Of a stretch of 17,733 nt of DNA, positions 1 to 7,870 are shown piece after piece. Source of the stretch: Treponema sp. (GTDB taxonomy: Bacteria > Spirochaetota > Spirochaetia > Treponematales > Treponemataceae); assembly GCA_022510885.1 (NCBI GenBank), contig JAFLSP010000020.1:1-17733 (forward strand). Reading direction: 5' to 3'. A model generated the notes under the pieces. That model did no database searches and was not told where the DNA came from. It saw only the letters and a program-made list of their open reading frames with translations. The first letter of the stretch is position 1, and each line of letters begins with the position of its first letter. Both the position numbers and the translations under genes were made by a program.

Positions 1-3000
1 GCGCGGCTTCGCTTTCCGCGCGTCAATCGTGGTGAATGTGTCCGCCTTTGCGCGGCGTTCCGCGAGCGTCGGGTGCGTTGCCGTCGCCCAGCCGGGCAGC
101 GGCTCGTGCGACGGCGTGCTGCTCACGGGCGGGAACACGGCGGCAAGGCGTTTTTCCCAGGCGGCGTTCAGTTCGGCAAGCGGGATTTCGGTCATCGGAA
201 TGGGGTTCAGGCCGCTCATCGCCACGGAGATGACGGGGGAGGCCTGCGTGTTGCCGATGCGCACGACGGTCGTGTTGACGAAGGCGGGGTTGTTGTCGAA
301 GTGCGGGTCGTCGCTTTCCACGATGATTGCGCCGTAGAGCGGCGTGAACAGGTCGGCAATCGTGTTGTTCACGTTGCGGTGGAAGCCGAGCGCGGTCGCG
401 CTTGAGGGAATCGCCGTCAGCTGGCAGCCGATGCCGCTCCCGAAGGCCATTTTCGTGACCGCCTCGGCGATGCCGCCCGCGCCCACGGGGTACATCGCCT
501 TGATGCTGCCCGCCTTGTTCAGCTCATAGAGCGCGTCGCTGTTCTTCCTGAACGTGCCGAAGTCGGGGGCGAGCGTGTCCGAGTAGGGGGTCATCACGAG
601 GAAGAGGTGGTCGCCGCTGCGCTTGAACGCGCCCGACGTGACGTGCGCTGCCGTGTCGTGGGTGACGGCGAAGGAGACGAGCGTGTGCGGCACGTTGAGC
701 TGCTCGAAGGTGCCGCTCATGCTGTCCTTGCCGCCGATTGCCGCGCAGCCGAGGGCGTTCTGTGCGTCCACCGCGCCGAGCAGCGCGCTCGCCGGGTAGC
801 CCCATGCCGTCTCGCTGCCCGTGCGCCCGAAGAATTCCTGGAACGAGAAGCGGCAGGTCGTCGCCTTGCCGCCCACGCAGGTGATTTTTGCGAGCGAGGA
901 GAGGATTGCCGTCTGCGCGCCGTGCCAGGGCGACCATTGCGCCACGCGCGGGTCGTAGCCGAAGCTCATCATGCTGACGGTGCTCGTCTCGCGGGGGGAG
1001 AGCACGGGGATTTTCGCGACCATCGCGGCTTCGGGCGTGCCCTGGTGCTTGCCGCCAAAGGGGAACAGCACCGTGGCCGCGCCGATTGAGCCGTCGAAGC
1101 GTTCGCTCAGACCGCGCTGGCTGCAACAGGCAAGGTCGCCGATGTTCGCGATGAAGGCGTCGTGAATCTGCCGGGCGGTGGGCATCGCGCCCGCGCTGTC
1201 GCCCGTCGCGCTCGCGCATGCGCCCAGTGCCCTTGCCACGGAGTCGAGCGGGCGGACGAGGGGGCTTTCGTGCTGCGGCGCGGGGCTTTCGATGCGGGCG
1301 ACCGCCTCGTGCCGCGCGCCCGCCGCGTCAAGGAAGGCGCGGTCGATGTCCACGATGGTCTTGCCGCGCCAGCGCATGACCAGCTTGTCGCTGTCCGTGA
1401 CGCTTGCGACCACCACGGCGTTTAGGTTCTCGTCGTTGCAGTGTTTGATGAATGCGTCCGCGTCGCCTTTGCGCACGACCACCGCCATGCGCTCCTGGCT
1501 TTCCGAGATGGCAAGTTCCGTGCCGTTCAGCCCCGCGTACTTTTTGGGAACTGCGTCAAGGTTGATGTCAAGTCCCGGGGCAAGCTCGCCCACGGCGACG
1601 GACACGCCGCCCGCGCCGAAGTCGTTGGAGCGGCGAATCATGCGGCTCACCGCGGGATTGCGGAACAGGCGCTGGATTTTGCGCTCCTCCACGGCGTTGC
1701 CTTTCTGCACTTCCGCCGCAGCCGTCGTTACGGAACGCTCCGTGTGCGCCTTGGAGGAGCCGGTCGCCCCGCCGATGCCGTCACGCCCCGTGCCGCCGCC
1801 GAGCAGGATGATGAGGTCGCCCGCCTCCGGCGTTTCGCGCATGACGGTGGCATAGGGGCTTGCCGCGATGACCGCGCCCAGTTCCATGCGCTTTGCGAGG
1901 AAGCCGGGGTGGTAGAATTCCGTCACCTGTCCCGTCGTCAGGCCGATTTGGTTGCCGTAGGAAGAGAAGCCCTGCGCCGCCTCGCGGCACAGTTTGAGCT
2001 GCGGCAGTTTCCCGTGCATCGTCTCGCCCATCGGCACGGTGGGGTCGCCCGCGCCCGTGACGCGCATGGACTGGTAGACCCAGGACCGCCCCGACAGCGG
2101 GTCGCGGATTGCGCCGCCGATGCAGGTCGCCGCGCCGCCGAACGGCTCGATTTCCGTGGGGTGGTTGTGCGTCTCGTTCTTGAACTGCAAGAGCCAGCGT
2201 TCCCGCTCCTCTGCGCCCGCCGCGAGCGGTCGGCCGTCCTTGTCGGTCGTGTAGTCCACGTCGATGAACAGCGAGCAGGCGTTGTTCTCCTCGCTCACCT
2301 CAAGGTCGTCCAGTTTGCCGTGCTTGCGCAGGTATTTCCCGCCGATGGTCGCCATGTCCATGAGCGAGAGCGGCTTGTCCGTGCGCTTTGCGTACAGTTC
2401 CGTGCGCATCGCCTTGTAGCCGTCCAGCGATGACTTGAACAGCCGCGCGTAAGGGCCTTTGTCGATTTTTATCTTTTTGAGCGCCGTGTTGAAGGTGGTG
2501 TGCCGGCAGTGGTCGCTCCAATACGTGTCGAGCACGCGGATTTCCGTCTCCGTCGGGTCGCGCCGGATTTTCTTGAAGTAGTTTTGCAGGAACGCGATGT
2601 CCGCGCCGTCCATCGCAAGCCCCATGCGCTCGCGGTAGGATTCCAGTTCCTTTTTGTCCCAGCCGGTGAAGCCCGCCACCACGGGAATGTCGCCCGGCTC
2701 GTCGGCGCGCAGCGCGAGCGTCTCGGGAATGGCGTCGTCGGTCAGCCGCGAGTCCACCGGGTTAATCAGGTGGCGCTTGATTTTTTCCACGTCCTCCGCG
2801 CTCACGTTCCCGCGCAGGATGACGACCTTTGCGCAGCGCACGCGCGGCGGCTCGGTTCCCACGGTCACGCTGTTGCGCACCGCCTCGCGCAGGAGCGTCA
2901 GGCACTGCTCCGCGCTGTCCGCGCGCTGGTCGTACTGCCCCGGCAGATATTCATAGATGATTTCCGTCTCGTCCTCGCGCAGCGCGAGCGGCGGGTGCAG

Positions 3001-3201
3001 CACCGTGTCGCTCTGCGGCTCGCTGAAAATGCGCTCCGCCGCAAGCCGCGCCACCTCGTCCGACGTGTGCTCGATGTCGTAGCGGTTCAGGGAGCGCACG
3101 CCCGTCACGCCCGCAATGCCCAAAAATCCCGTGATTTCCGAAAAAATGCGCGCAGCCTCGCTGTCAAAGCCGTCCTTGCGCTCAACGTAGATACGAAACA
3201 T
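1..3201 (-). CDS. purL: Phosphoribosylformylglycinamidine synthase, N-terminal 1067 codons (continues past the left edge)
   Basis: This enzyme uses ATP and glutamine to convert FGAR to FGAM in cytoplasmic de novo purine synthesis. The reverse strand is open from an ATG at 3201 to the window edge. It begins MFRIYVERKDGFDSEAAR, a PurS-like N-terminal domain. The motif NETHNHPTEIEPFGG has its His-Asn-His at residues 345-347, and a glycine-rich GGGTGRDGIGGATGSS lies near residue 468; both are hallmarks of the FGAM synthase core. A second synthase half follows. The reading ends in a linker-like stretch (FTTIDARKAKPR), so the C-terminal glutaminase domain of the large single-chain form (about 1250-1300 residues in total) should lie outside. 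The ATG has no Shine-Dalgarno sequence; it sits at the predicted transcription start, so the mRNA is probably leaderless. Many rightward open frames across this interval are antisense shadows. Identity is near certain. Confidence 0.97.
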   Translation of the reverse strand, partial: MFRIYVERKDGFDSEAARIFSEITGFLGIAGVTGVRSLNRYDIEHTSDEVARLAAERIFSEPQSDTVLHPPLALREDETEIIYEYLPGQYDQRADSAEQCLTLLREAVRNSVTVGTEPPRVRCAKVVILRGNVSAEDVEKIKRHLINPVDSRLTDDAIPETLALRADEPGDIPVVAGFTGWDKKELESYRERMGLAMDGADIAFLQNYFKKIRRDPTETEIRVLDTYWSDHCRHTTFNTALKKIKIDKGPYARLFKSSLDGYKAMRTELYAKRTDKPLSLMDMATIGGKYLRKHGKLDDLEVSEENNACSLFIDVDYTTDKDGRPLAAGAEERERWLLQFKNETHNHPTEIEPFGGAATCIGGAIRDPLSGRSWVYQSMRVTGAGDPTVPMGETMHGKLPQLKLCREAAQGFSSYGNQIGLTTGQVTEFYHPGFLAKRMELGAVIAASPYATVMRETPEAGDLIILLGGGTGRDGIGGATGSSKAHTERSVTTAAAEVQKGNAVEERKIQRLFRNPAVSRMIRRSNDFGAGGVSVAVGELAPGLDINLDAVPKKYAGLNGTELAISESQERMAVVVRKGDADAFIKHCNDENLNAVVVASVTDSDKLVMRWRGKTIVDIDRAFLDAAGARHEAVARIESPAPQHESPLVRPLDSVARALGACASATGDSAGAMPTARQIHDAFIANIGDLACCSQRGLSERFDGSIGAATVLFPFGGKHQGTPEAAMVAKIPVLSPRETSTVSMMSFGYDPRVAQWSPWHGAQTAILSSLAKITCVGGKATTCRFSFQEFFGRTGSETAWGYPASALLGAVDAQNALGCAAIGGKDSMSGTFEQLNVPHTLVSFAVTHDTAAHVTSGAFKRSGDHLFLVMTPYSDTLAPDFGTFRKNSDALYELNKAGSIKAMYPVGAGGIAEAVTKMAFGSGIGCQLTAIPSSATALGFHRNVNNTIADLFTPLYGAIIVESDDPHFDNNPAFVNTTVVRIGNTQASPVISVAMSGLNPIPMTEIPLAELNAAWEKRLAAVFPPVSSTPSHEPLPGWATATHPTLAERRAKADTFTTIDARKAKPR

Positions 3202-3207
3202 TGTTCA

Positions 3208-3236
3208 ATTATAATGAAAAAAGGGGCGCGTTTCAA
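3208..3236 (-). promoter_or_regulatory. purL promoter
   Basis: On the reverse strand, TTGAAA (3236-3231) is followed after 17 bases by a perfect TATAAT (3213-3208). Six bases (TGAACA) then separate the -10 box from the purL ATG, which places the expected start of transcription on the A of the ATG. No purine-regulator operator was recognised. Confidence 0.82.
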
Positions 3237-3242
3237 TGCGGG

Positions 3243-3284
3243 GCGGGAAGGCTCGCCGTTTGCGGCGCGGCTGTGTCTTCCCGC
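3243..3284. repeat. Inverted repeat between the divergent purL and DUF308 promoters
   Basis: GCGGGAAG (3243-3250) and CTTCCCGC (3277-3284) are perfect 8-base complements. Nested inside are CGCCG (3254-3258) and CGGCG (3263-3267) around a TTTG loop. The element lies wholly in the interval 3237-3292 between the two outward-facing -35 boxes. It could be an operator or a structural element; in the promoter model it falls in neither transcript. Confidence 0.7.
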
Positions 3285-3292
3285 TGCGTCAA

Positions 3293-3321
3293 TAGACTTT
3301 TCTGCGCGGGTCTGCTATAGT
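3293..3321 (+). promoter_or_regulatory. Promoter of the DUF308 unit
   Basis: TAGACT (3293-3298), a 17-base spacer and TATAGT (3316-3321) form the promoter, with an extended -10 (TGC just before TATAGT). Only six bases separate the -10 box from the ATG at 3328, so the transcript should start at, or within a base or two of, the start codon. Confidence 0.72.
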
Positions 3322-3327
3322 GTCGGC

Positions 3328-3915
3328 ATGGACAAGAACAAGTTTTTTTTGGGAATTATGGTCGCGGCGGTGGGGCTGTTCATGCTCATTTCGCCGGAGG
3401 CGTTCATCAAGTTTGTCGTGATTATTTTGGGCATCGCGCTGATTTTTGATGGCGTTTTTATTTTGGTCACGGTGCGCAACCTCATCGCGGACGTGAACTA
3501 CGGGCGGGTCATGGCGGTGCACGGGTGGCTGAGCATCGGCGTGGGTGCGGTTGCGGTGCTGTTGCCGCTTGTGTTTGCCGCCGTGGTCTGGACGATTATG
3601 GCGTACTCGCTTGCGGTCTATCTGCTGGTCGCCGCCGGCATGGAGGTGTACGCCATCACGGTGCTGACGCGCAACGGCATTTCCACTAAAAAGTCCATCT
3701 TTGAGGTGATTGTCTGCGTGTTCTTGGCAGTCGTGCTGTTCATCCTGCCGCATTCGGCGGGGAATGCGCTGGTGCGCGTGTTCGGCGTGGTGCTGCTTGC
3801 GGCGGGCGTGCTGTTCTCGCTCGTGCAGTGGCGGCTTCGGCCTATCGTCGTTCAGCCTGACAGCGTTGTCTCCGTGGAGGAGGACGAAATCGCCGCGGAC
3901 GAGCAGGACGACTAG
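3328..3915 (+). CDS. DUF308/HdeD-family integral membrane protein (195 aa)
   Basis: The protein is a small, very hydrophobic chain with about six membrane helices, roughly at residues 6-22, 29-49, 62-82, 84-110, 124-142 and 148-166. A short acidic cytoplasmic-type tail (residues 178-195) follows. This layout, three pairs of helices in a chain of 190-200 residues, is that of the HdeD/DUF308 family. The E. coli member contributes to acid resistance; the role of other members is unknown. I chose the ATG at 3328 because it lies right after a good promoter. There is no Shine-Dalgarno sequence, consistent with leaderless translation. The open frame extends upstream into DNA antisense to purL, but that part lies before the promoter. 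The next gene starts two bases after the stop, so the two form an operon. Family call is likely; function is not known. Confidence 0.85.
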   Translation: MDKNKFFLGIMVAAVGLFMLISPEAFIKFVVIILGIALIFDGVFILVTVRNLIADVNYGRVMAVHGWLSIGVGAVAVLLPLVFAAVVWTIMAYSLAVYLLVAAGMEVYAITVLTRNGISTKKSIFEVIVCVFLAVVLFILPHSAGNALVRVFGVVLLAAGVLFSLVQWRLRPIVVQPDSVVSVEEDEIAADEQDD

Positions 3916-3917
3916 CG

Positions 3918-4610
3918 ATGCTCGAATTCCGGAACGCGGAGGTGTACGGGCTTGACCGCGCGCTCAACGCCAAGGGCAACTCGTTCAGCGTGGGCGACAT
4001 CGACACGACGGTCGCCTTCGACAAGTCCGAGGACAACCGGCAGTGGCGCGTGGCACGGTCGCTCGGCGCGAACCGGGAGCCGCACCAAAGCCACGATGCG
4101 TTCCTCAAGGGGATTTTGGTCACGTTCGACCTCAAGTACAGTCAGGCATTCACGCCCGAGCTGCAGCGCTATCATTTCCTTGAAATCGTGATGAGCCAGT
4201 CCACCATGCATTCGCTCAGGAAGTTTATGGAGGACGGGCTTGACCCCTACAGTGTCTACGTGACGGAGGAGAGCAAGGCGCAGGTGCGTCGGCTCTATGC
4301 GGCGTTCGAGGCGGCGCAGTCCGCGCTCAGCGCGGCGGACGTTCCTGGTGCGGACGAGGCGGCGGTGCGTCCCTTGCGGCGCGCGCATTATGAGGCGTTC
4401 ATGCGTTTGCGCCACAACCTTCCCGGCGGTTTTGAGATGTGGGAGACGATAACGACGAACTACTTGCAGCTCAAGACGATATGCATACAGCGCGCGAACC
4501 ACCGCCAGCGCGAGGACTGGAATGCGTTTATCCGCGCGTGTTTTGCGCTGCCGCATTTCTGCGCGCTGACGGGCTTGGACGAGGAGTCGCTCGCCCTGCG
4601 CGACCTTTAG
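3918..4610 (+). CDS. Conserved protein of unknown function with a QRYHF...SQS...MH motif (230 aa)
   Basis: I recognise the pattern but not a function. A block around residues 58-72 (SHDAFLKGILVTFDL), a second at 83-98 (QRYHFLEIVMSQSTMH) and a third at 181-201 (NYLQLKTICIQRANHR...DW) resemble a hypothetical family I recall from Firmicutes chromosomes, prophages and integrative elements. The conserved Arg-His-Ser-Gln residues suggest a ligand or nucleotide pocket. A remote ThyX-like fold is conceivable, but this is a guess from motif shape. No signal peptide or membrane helix is seen. The ATG lies two bases after the DUF308 stop, and a weak AGGA (3905-3908) lies nine bases upstream, implying co-transcription. 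The stop overlaps the tail of the convergent gene by four bases. Real gene: very likely. Function: open. Confidence 0.85.
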   Translation: MLEFRNAEVYGLDRALNAKGNSFSVGDIDTTVAFDKSEDNRQWRVARSLGANREPHQSHDAFLKGILVTFDLKYSQAFTPELQRYHFLEIVMSQSTMHSLRKFMEDGLDPYSVYVTEESKAQVRRLYAAFEAAQSALSAADVPGADEAAVRPLRRAHYEAFMRLRHNLPGGFEMWETITTNYLQLKTICIQRANHRQREDWNAFIRACFALPHFCALTGLDEESLALRDL

Positions 4611-6646
4611 TCTGCTTGGGGCGCGGTTGCGCTTTCGGTCTTTGCGGCTTCTTTCTGCTTCTGCACGGCGGCTTTTACCGCGTCCGCGAACAGTTTGTTC
4701 TGGTCGTTGCGCAAGGGCACGCTGAACGCCGGGCCGCCGTCCTTTTCGTTGATGCGGTAAATCTTTGACGAGTCCGTGGAGTACGCGGGGCTTTCCTCGC
4801 TGTTAATCCACCAGTCCAGCACGGACAGGATGCAGGCGGCGTATTTGATGAGGCTTGCGTTCGTGGCGGCGGTCTCCTTGTCGCCGCGCTTTGCGCCAAG
4901 CAGCACGTCCATGCGCAGGGAGACCGTGTTCGGGATGTCGAACACGTAGCGGTTCCACGGGTTGCCCACGCCGGGTACGTCGGCTTTGTTCTTTGCTGCG
5001 TTGTCCGCGTTGCGCGACAGGGTGACGAAGGCATTTTTGAGGAATTCCACGCGCAGGCACAGCGGGCGTTGCTTGATGTCATTTGTCGGTCTTTCCAGCA
5101 GCAGTTGCTCGAACTCGTAGTGCGGCAGGAAGTTGTTCTTTGTCTGCCACAGCAGCGACATAATCAGTTTCTTGCCGAGGTTGCTCGACTTGAATTCGTT
5201 TTTGCTGTACTGCTTGTTCACCAGTTCCGACAGCACTTCCATGTAGTTTCTTTCAAAGACGATTTCGCGGTACGCCGACCACTCGTTGAGCGCGGCGGTG
5301 AGCGTGTCTTTGTTCCCCTTGCTCTCGTCCGGCTCTCTGGAGAACGCGATGTTGCGGCAGCCCTGGAAGATGTCTTCCAAAATGCGCAACAGCACTATCG
5401 TAATCATCAGCGGGTTTTCGGGCGCGATGACGTTGTAGCCGTCTTTGAATTCGTATATCGGCTTGAAGTAGGGGAACATATCGGGCATGGTTTCCAGCTG
5501 GTTGAAGCCTGCCTGCGGGAACAGCGTGTTCAGCAGGTTCAGCCCCGCTTTTACCATGTCGTCAGATTTCTCCTGCTCGACTTTCGCCTCCCCGCTTTCC
5601 TGCGTTGCCTTTGTGGTCTGCTGTTCCGCGACGCTTGTTTCAGTTTCCTGCTGTTCGTCTTTTTTCTGCGGCAGGAGCAGGTCGAATTTGTTGATGCCGA
5701 GGAAATTGAAAATTGCCGTTGTCTGGTTGATGAAGAAGTGCGGGAACGGCTCGCACGTGCGGCTGCACATCCGCATGAGCAGCGGGTACAGCCCCTTGAT
5801 GACCAGCGTGTACACGTGCAGCCATTCGGTCAGGATTTCCTTGGAGAGCTTGAGCAGTTTCGGTTGGTCGGACTTGGGGTATTTTATGAGGTCTGCGTAC
5901 ACGTCCTTTATCATGTTGGGGATATTCGTCTCGCCCAAATAGTAGATTTTGAGCATATCGCGGTAGACCGCCTTGACGAACGGTGCCATCATGCCCACGG
6001 TCACGGCATCGGGATGTGCCTGCAAGTCGCTGAGCAGCGTCTTGTACGTGCCCATCGTCCAGTTGCCGACGGTACGCAGCAGGCGGAATTTGTCGCTTTC
6101 GTCGGACACGATTTTTGACTTGTACGAGTCGGGCGCGAGCTGCACGAGTGTCTTGACGGCGGCGGCGAGTGCCTGAATGTGGTCAACGTCTGCCTTGAGC
6201 GAGAATTCGACGAAACTGCGGCTTACCAGTTGCGTCCCGTTCTTTTTGAACCTGCGCACAAAGTTAAAGATGCCGTAATTCGGCTTGATTTTGTATTCGT
6301 TGCGCATCATCAGCCTGTCCATCTTTGCGGCTTCTTTGGGCGGGATGTTGGGAACGCCGTCCACGCTCACGGCTTTTTTCGTCGCCTCGGAAGCCGTGTT
6401 GCTGATATTTGAAGCAGGCGTGCTGCTGACGCTGTTGGCGGATTTTCCCGTTATGCGCTGCACGTAGGCGGGAGACCGTTTGGGAAGCGCGTCGTAGTTA
6501 ATCGGCGCGGACTTTTCGGCGTAGACTTCGCCGCCGAGCACCTTTGCCATGTGCTTTGCTTCATCGGCGGAAATGCTCCCGATGTTGCGGCGGGTGTTGT
6601 CCAGTGTGCCTGGCTCCCATTTTGGCTGCGGTTTTCCATCACTCAT
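4607..6646 (-). CDS. Large unrecognised cytoplasmic protein (679 aa)
   Basis: No named family is recognised. The N-terminus (MSDGKPQPKWEPGTLDNTRR) is charged and hydrophilic. A Ser/Ala/Thr-rich stretch follows at about residues 68-95, then a helical-looking body. A low-complexity Glu/Gln/Lys/Thr linker at about residues 325-365 splits the chain into two helical halves. The tail is Lys/Ala-rich (AAVQKQKEAAKTESATAPQAD). No signal peptide, obvious membrane segment or catalytic motif is apparent. The ATG at 6646 has a GGGGGAA ribosome site and begins 15 bases after the stop of the DUF2804 gene, so the two are probably co-transcribed. The stop codon overlaps the end of the convergent gene. Codon use matches its neighbours. 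A structural or lineage-specific scaffold role is possible but is only a guess. Confidence 0.9.
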   Translation of the reverse strand: MSDGKPQPKWEPGTLDNTRRNIGSISADEAKHMAKVLGGEVYAEKSAPINYDALPKRSPAYVQRITGKSANSVSSTPASNISNTASEATKKAVSVDGVPNIPPKEAAKMDRLMMRNEYKIKPNYGIFNFVRRFKKNGTQLVSRSFVEFSLKADVDHIQALAAAVKTLVQLAPDSYKSKIVSDESDKFRLLRTVGNWTMGTYKTLLSDLQAHPDAVTVGMMAPFVKAVYRDMLKIYYLGETNIPNMIKDVYADLIKYPKSDQPKLLKLSKEILTEWLHVYTLVIKGLYPLLMRMCSRTCEPFPHFFINQTTAIFNFLGINKFDLLLPQKKDEQQETETSVAEQQTTKATQESGEAKVEQEKSDDMVKAGLNLLNTLFPQAGFNQLETMPDMFPYFKPIYEFKDGYNVIAPENPLMITIVLLRILEDIFQGCRNIAFSREPDESKGNKDTLTAALNEWSAYREIVFERNYMEVLSELVNKQYSKNEFKSSNLGKKLIMSLLWQTKNNFLPHYEFEQLLLERPTNDIKQRPLCLRVEFLKNAFVTLSRNADNAAKNKADVPGVGNPWNRYVFDIPNTVSLRMDVLLGAKRGDKETAATNASLIKYAACILSVLDWWINSEESPAYSTDSSKIYRINEKDGGPAFSVPLRNDQNKLFADAVKAAVQKQKEAAKTESATAPQAD

Positions 6647-6661
6647 TGCGTTCCCCCGGAT

Positions 6662-7735
6662 TTACAGACGGAGCATCTGCTTGCGGACAATGCCCGCGAA
6701 GTTGTGCAGCACGACCGGCTCGCTGTCCTTGGTCTTGAGCACGCCCTCGAACCTGCCCAGAATCGTGTGCACCTGCGTGCGGGCAACAAAAAATGAGTTG
6801 TCGCGGAAATGGTCGCTGGCGGGCGTAAACGTCAAATCGACCATGTTTTCCGTGTCCTGAATGACCCAGTTTTGCGCAATCCCGAACGGATGGGTAATCA
6901 CCACGGGCGGAAGCGGCGTGCAGGCTCCGTCTACAAACAAAAAATTTTCGTTTATAGTCTCAGTATCGACCGGTTCTTCTGCCTGCATGACGATTTTAAA
7001 CGATACGTGCCGCCCGCCGACCGTTCCCGTGGCAAAGCAGAACTCGCACGCGGAAACGAAATTATAATAGGTTCGGTTGATGTTCAGAATCGCGTCGCCG
7101 TCGGTCTTTTCCATGGGGACGGCATCGCTGTGCTTGTTTTTTTCCAGCGAGAGCGCGCCGTTGATGGTCATGGCGCAGATGTAACTCGTGTTGCAGCGGC
7201 TTTTGGTCGGTGCGGGGACGACTGCGGTCATCTCGCAGGTGTTCGGCGAATGGTAGCGCGCAAGGAACGCCGCGCTTGCCGACGGACGCGCCGAATCCCC
7301 CGTCATATTGAAAATGAGCGAAAAACGGTCGCGCAGGTGGTCCCAGCTCACGCGGATGAACCGCCGCTTGTGGAACGTGGCGCAATAGCCCGTCGTAAGC
7401 TCATGGGGAATAAACCGTCTGCGCGGTCCCATGAACGAGCGGTAGGCGTGCTTTCGGTTCGTCTCCGCATTCCAGAACAGCACTTCCGCGTAGCCGAAAA
7501 CCTTTTGGTCAAAGAATTCCACCGTGCCGATGTACGACCCGATGTTGAACATGAACAAAAGCGAGCTTTTGATACGGATATTGGTGAGAAGATGCGGAAA
7601 TGGAATGCCGCCGAACGGGGCGCGCACGTTGCGGATGTCCAGTTGCTGCGGAAATCCCGCGAACGTCCCGAACGCGCACGTGCCGTTCTGCACGATGCGC
7701 TCCGGCGGTTCTGTCACAGGTCGTGAATACACCAT
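6662..7735 (-). CDS. DUF2804-family protein (357 aa)
   Basis: The chain has the outline of DUF2804. The N-terminus introduces the ligand-free-looking segment EPPERIVQNGTCAFGTFAGF. A mid-section holds a Phe/Trp-rich block (SRSFMGPRRRF-like and HLRDRFSLIFNM). The C-terminal block contains NWVIQDTENMVDLTFTP followed by FGRFEG and a short final strand. DUF2804 members are about 330-360 residues and of unknown function, with a beta-rich fold. I chose the ATG at 7735 because a TATAAT box at 7754-7749 puts the transcript start near 7742, leaving a 7-base leader (AGAGGCA). An in-frame ATG at 7750 overlaps the -10 box, and one at 7777 lies before the promoter. The 679-residue gene follows 15 bases after the stop. 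Family call is moderate; role unknown. Confidence 0.78.
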   Translation of the reverse strand: MVYSRPVTEPPERIVQNGTCAFGTFAGFPQQLDIRNVRAPFGGIPFPHLLTNIRIKSSLLFMFNIGSYIGTVEFFDQKVFGYAEVLFWNAETNRKHAYRSFMGPRRRFIPHELTTGYCATFHKRRFIRVSWDHLRDRFSLIFNMTGDSARPSASAAFLARYHSPNTCEMTAVVPAPTKSRCNTSYICAMTINGALSLEKNKHSDAVPMEKTDGDAILNINRTYYNFVSACEFCFATGTVGGRHVSFKIVMQAEEPVDTETINENFLFVDGACTPLPPVVITHPFGIAQNWVIQDTENMVDLTFTPASDHFRDNSFFVARTQVHTILGRFEGVLKTKDSEPVVLHNFAGIVRKQMLRL

Positions 7736-7748
7736 TGCCTCTGCCACC

Positions 7749-7777
7749 ATTATAACGGAAGATTTTGCGGGGCGCAA
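7749..7777 (-). promoter_or_regulatory. Promoter of the DUF2804 / 679-aa unit
   Basis: On the reverse strand, a weak TTGCGC (7777-7772), a 17-base spacer and a perfect TATAAT (7754-7749) are seen. The predicted start at about 7742 leaves only seven bases before the ATG at 7735. Confidence 0.6.
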
Positions 7778-7802
7778 CTAAAATACGGCATTCGGGCTTC
7801 TG

Positions 7803-7864
7803 CAAAAAAAAACATTAAAATTTTCTTAAAAAGTGTTGACACGAAAAGTGGGATGTGCTATAGT
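7803..7864 (+). promoter_or_regulatory. Strong small-RNA promoter with UP-element-like A/T tracts
   Basis: A perfect TTGACA (7836-7841), a 17-base spacer and an extended -10 TGC-TATAGT (7859-7864) are present. The 30 bases before the -35 box (7803-7833) are almost pure A and T in phased runs, in sharp contrast to the GC-rich surroundings, as in UP elements of rRNA-class promoters. No protein gene follows on this strand. Confidence 0.85.
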
Positions 7865-7870
7865 CATCTT

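Noticed and set aside
1441..2433. Long + strand open frame (330 codons) and several others within 1-3200
   Set aside because: They are antisense to purL, whose reverse-strand translation shows all family motifs; the + strand products are Arg/Ala/His-rich with no recognisable domain.
2500..3327. In-frame upstream extension of the DUF308 gene
   Set aside because: It runs antisense to purL and lies upstream of the promoter at 3293-3321; the family-like protein begins at 3328.
5069..6118. + strand open frame of 349 codons opposite the 679-aa gene
   Set aside because: Composition is that of a reverse-complement shadow (Val/Phe/Arg/His rich), with no domain; the minus strand has the ribosome site and operon spacing.
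6809..7726. + strand open frame of 305 codons opposite the DUF2804 gene
   Set aside because: Shadow frame; the minus-strand product matches a family and has a promoter.
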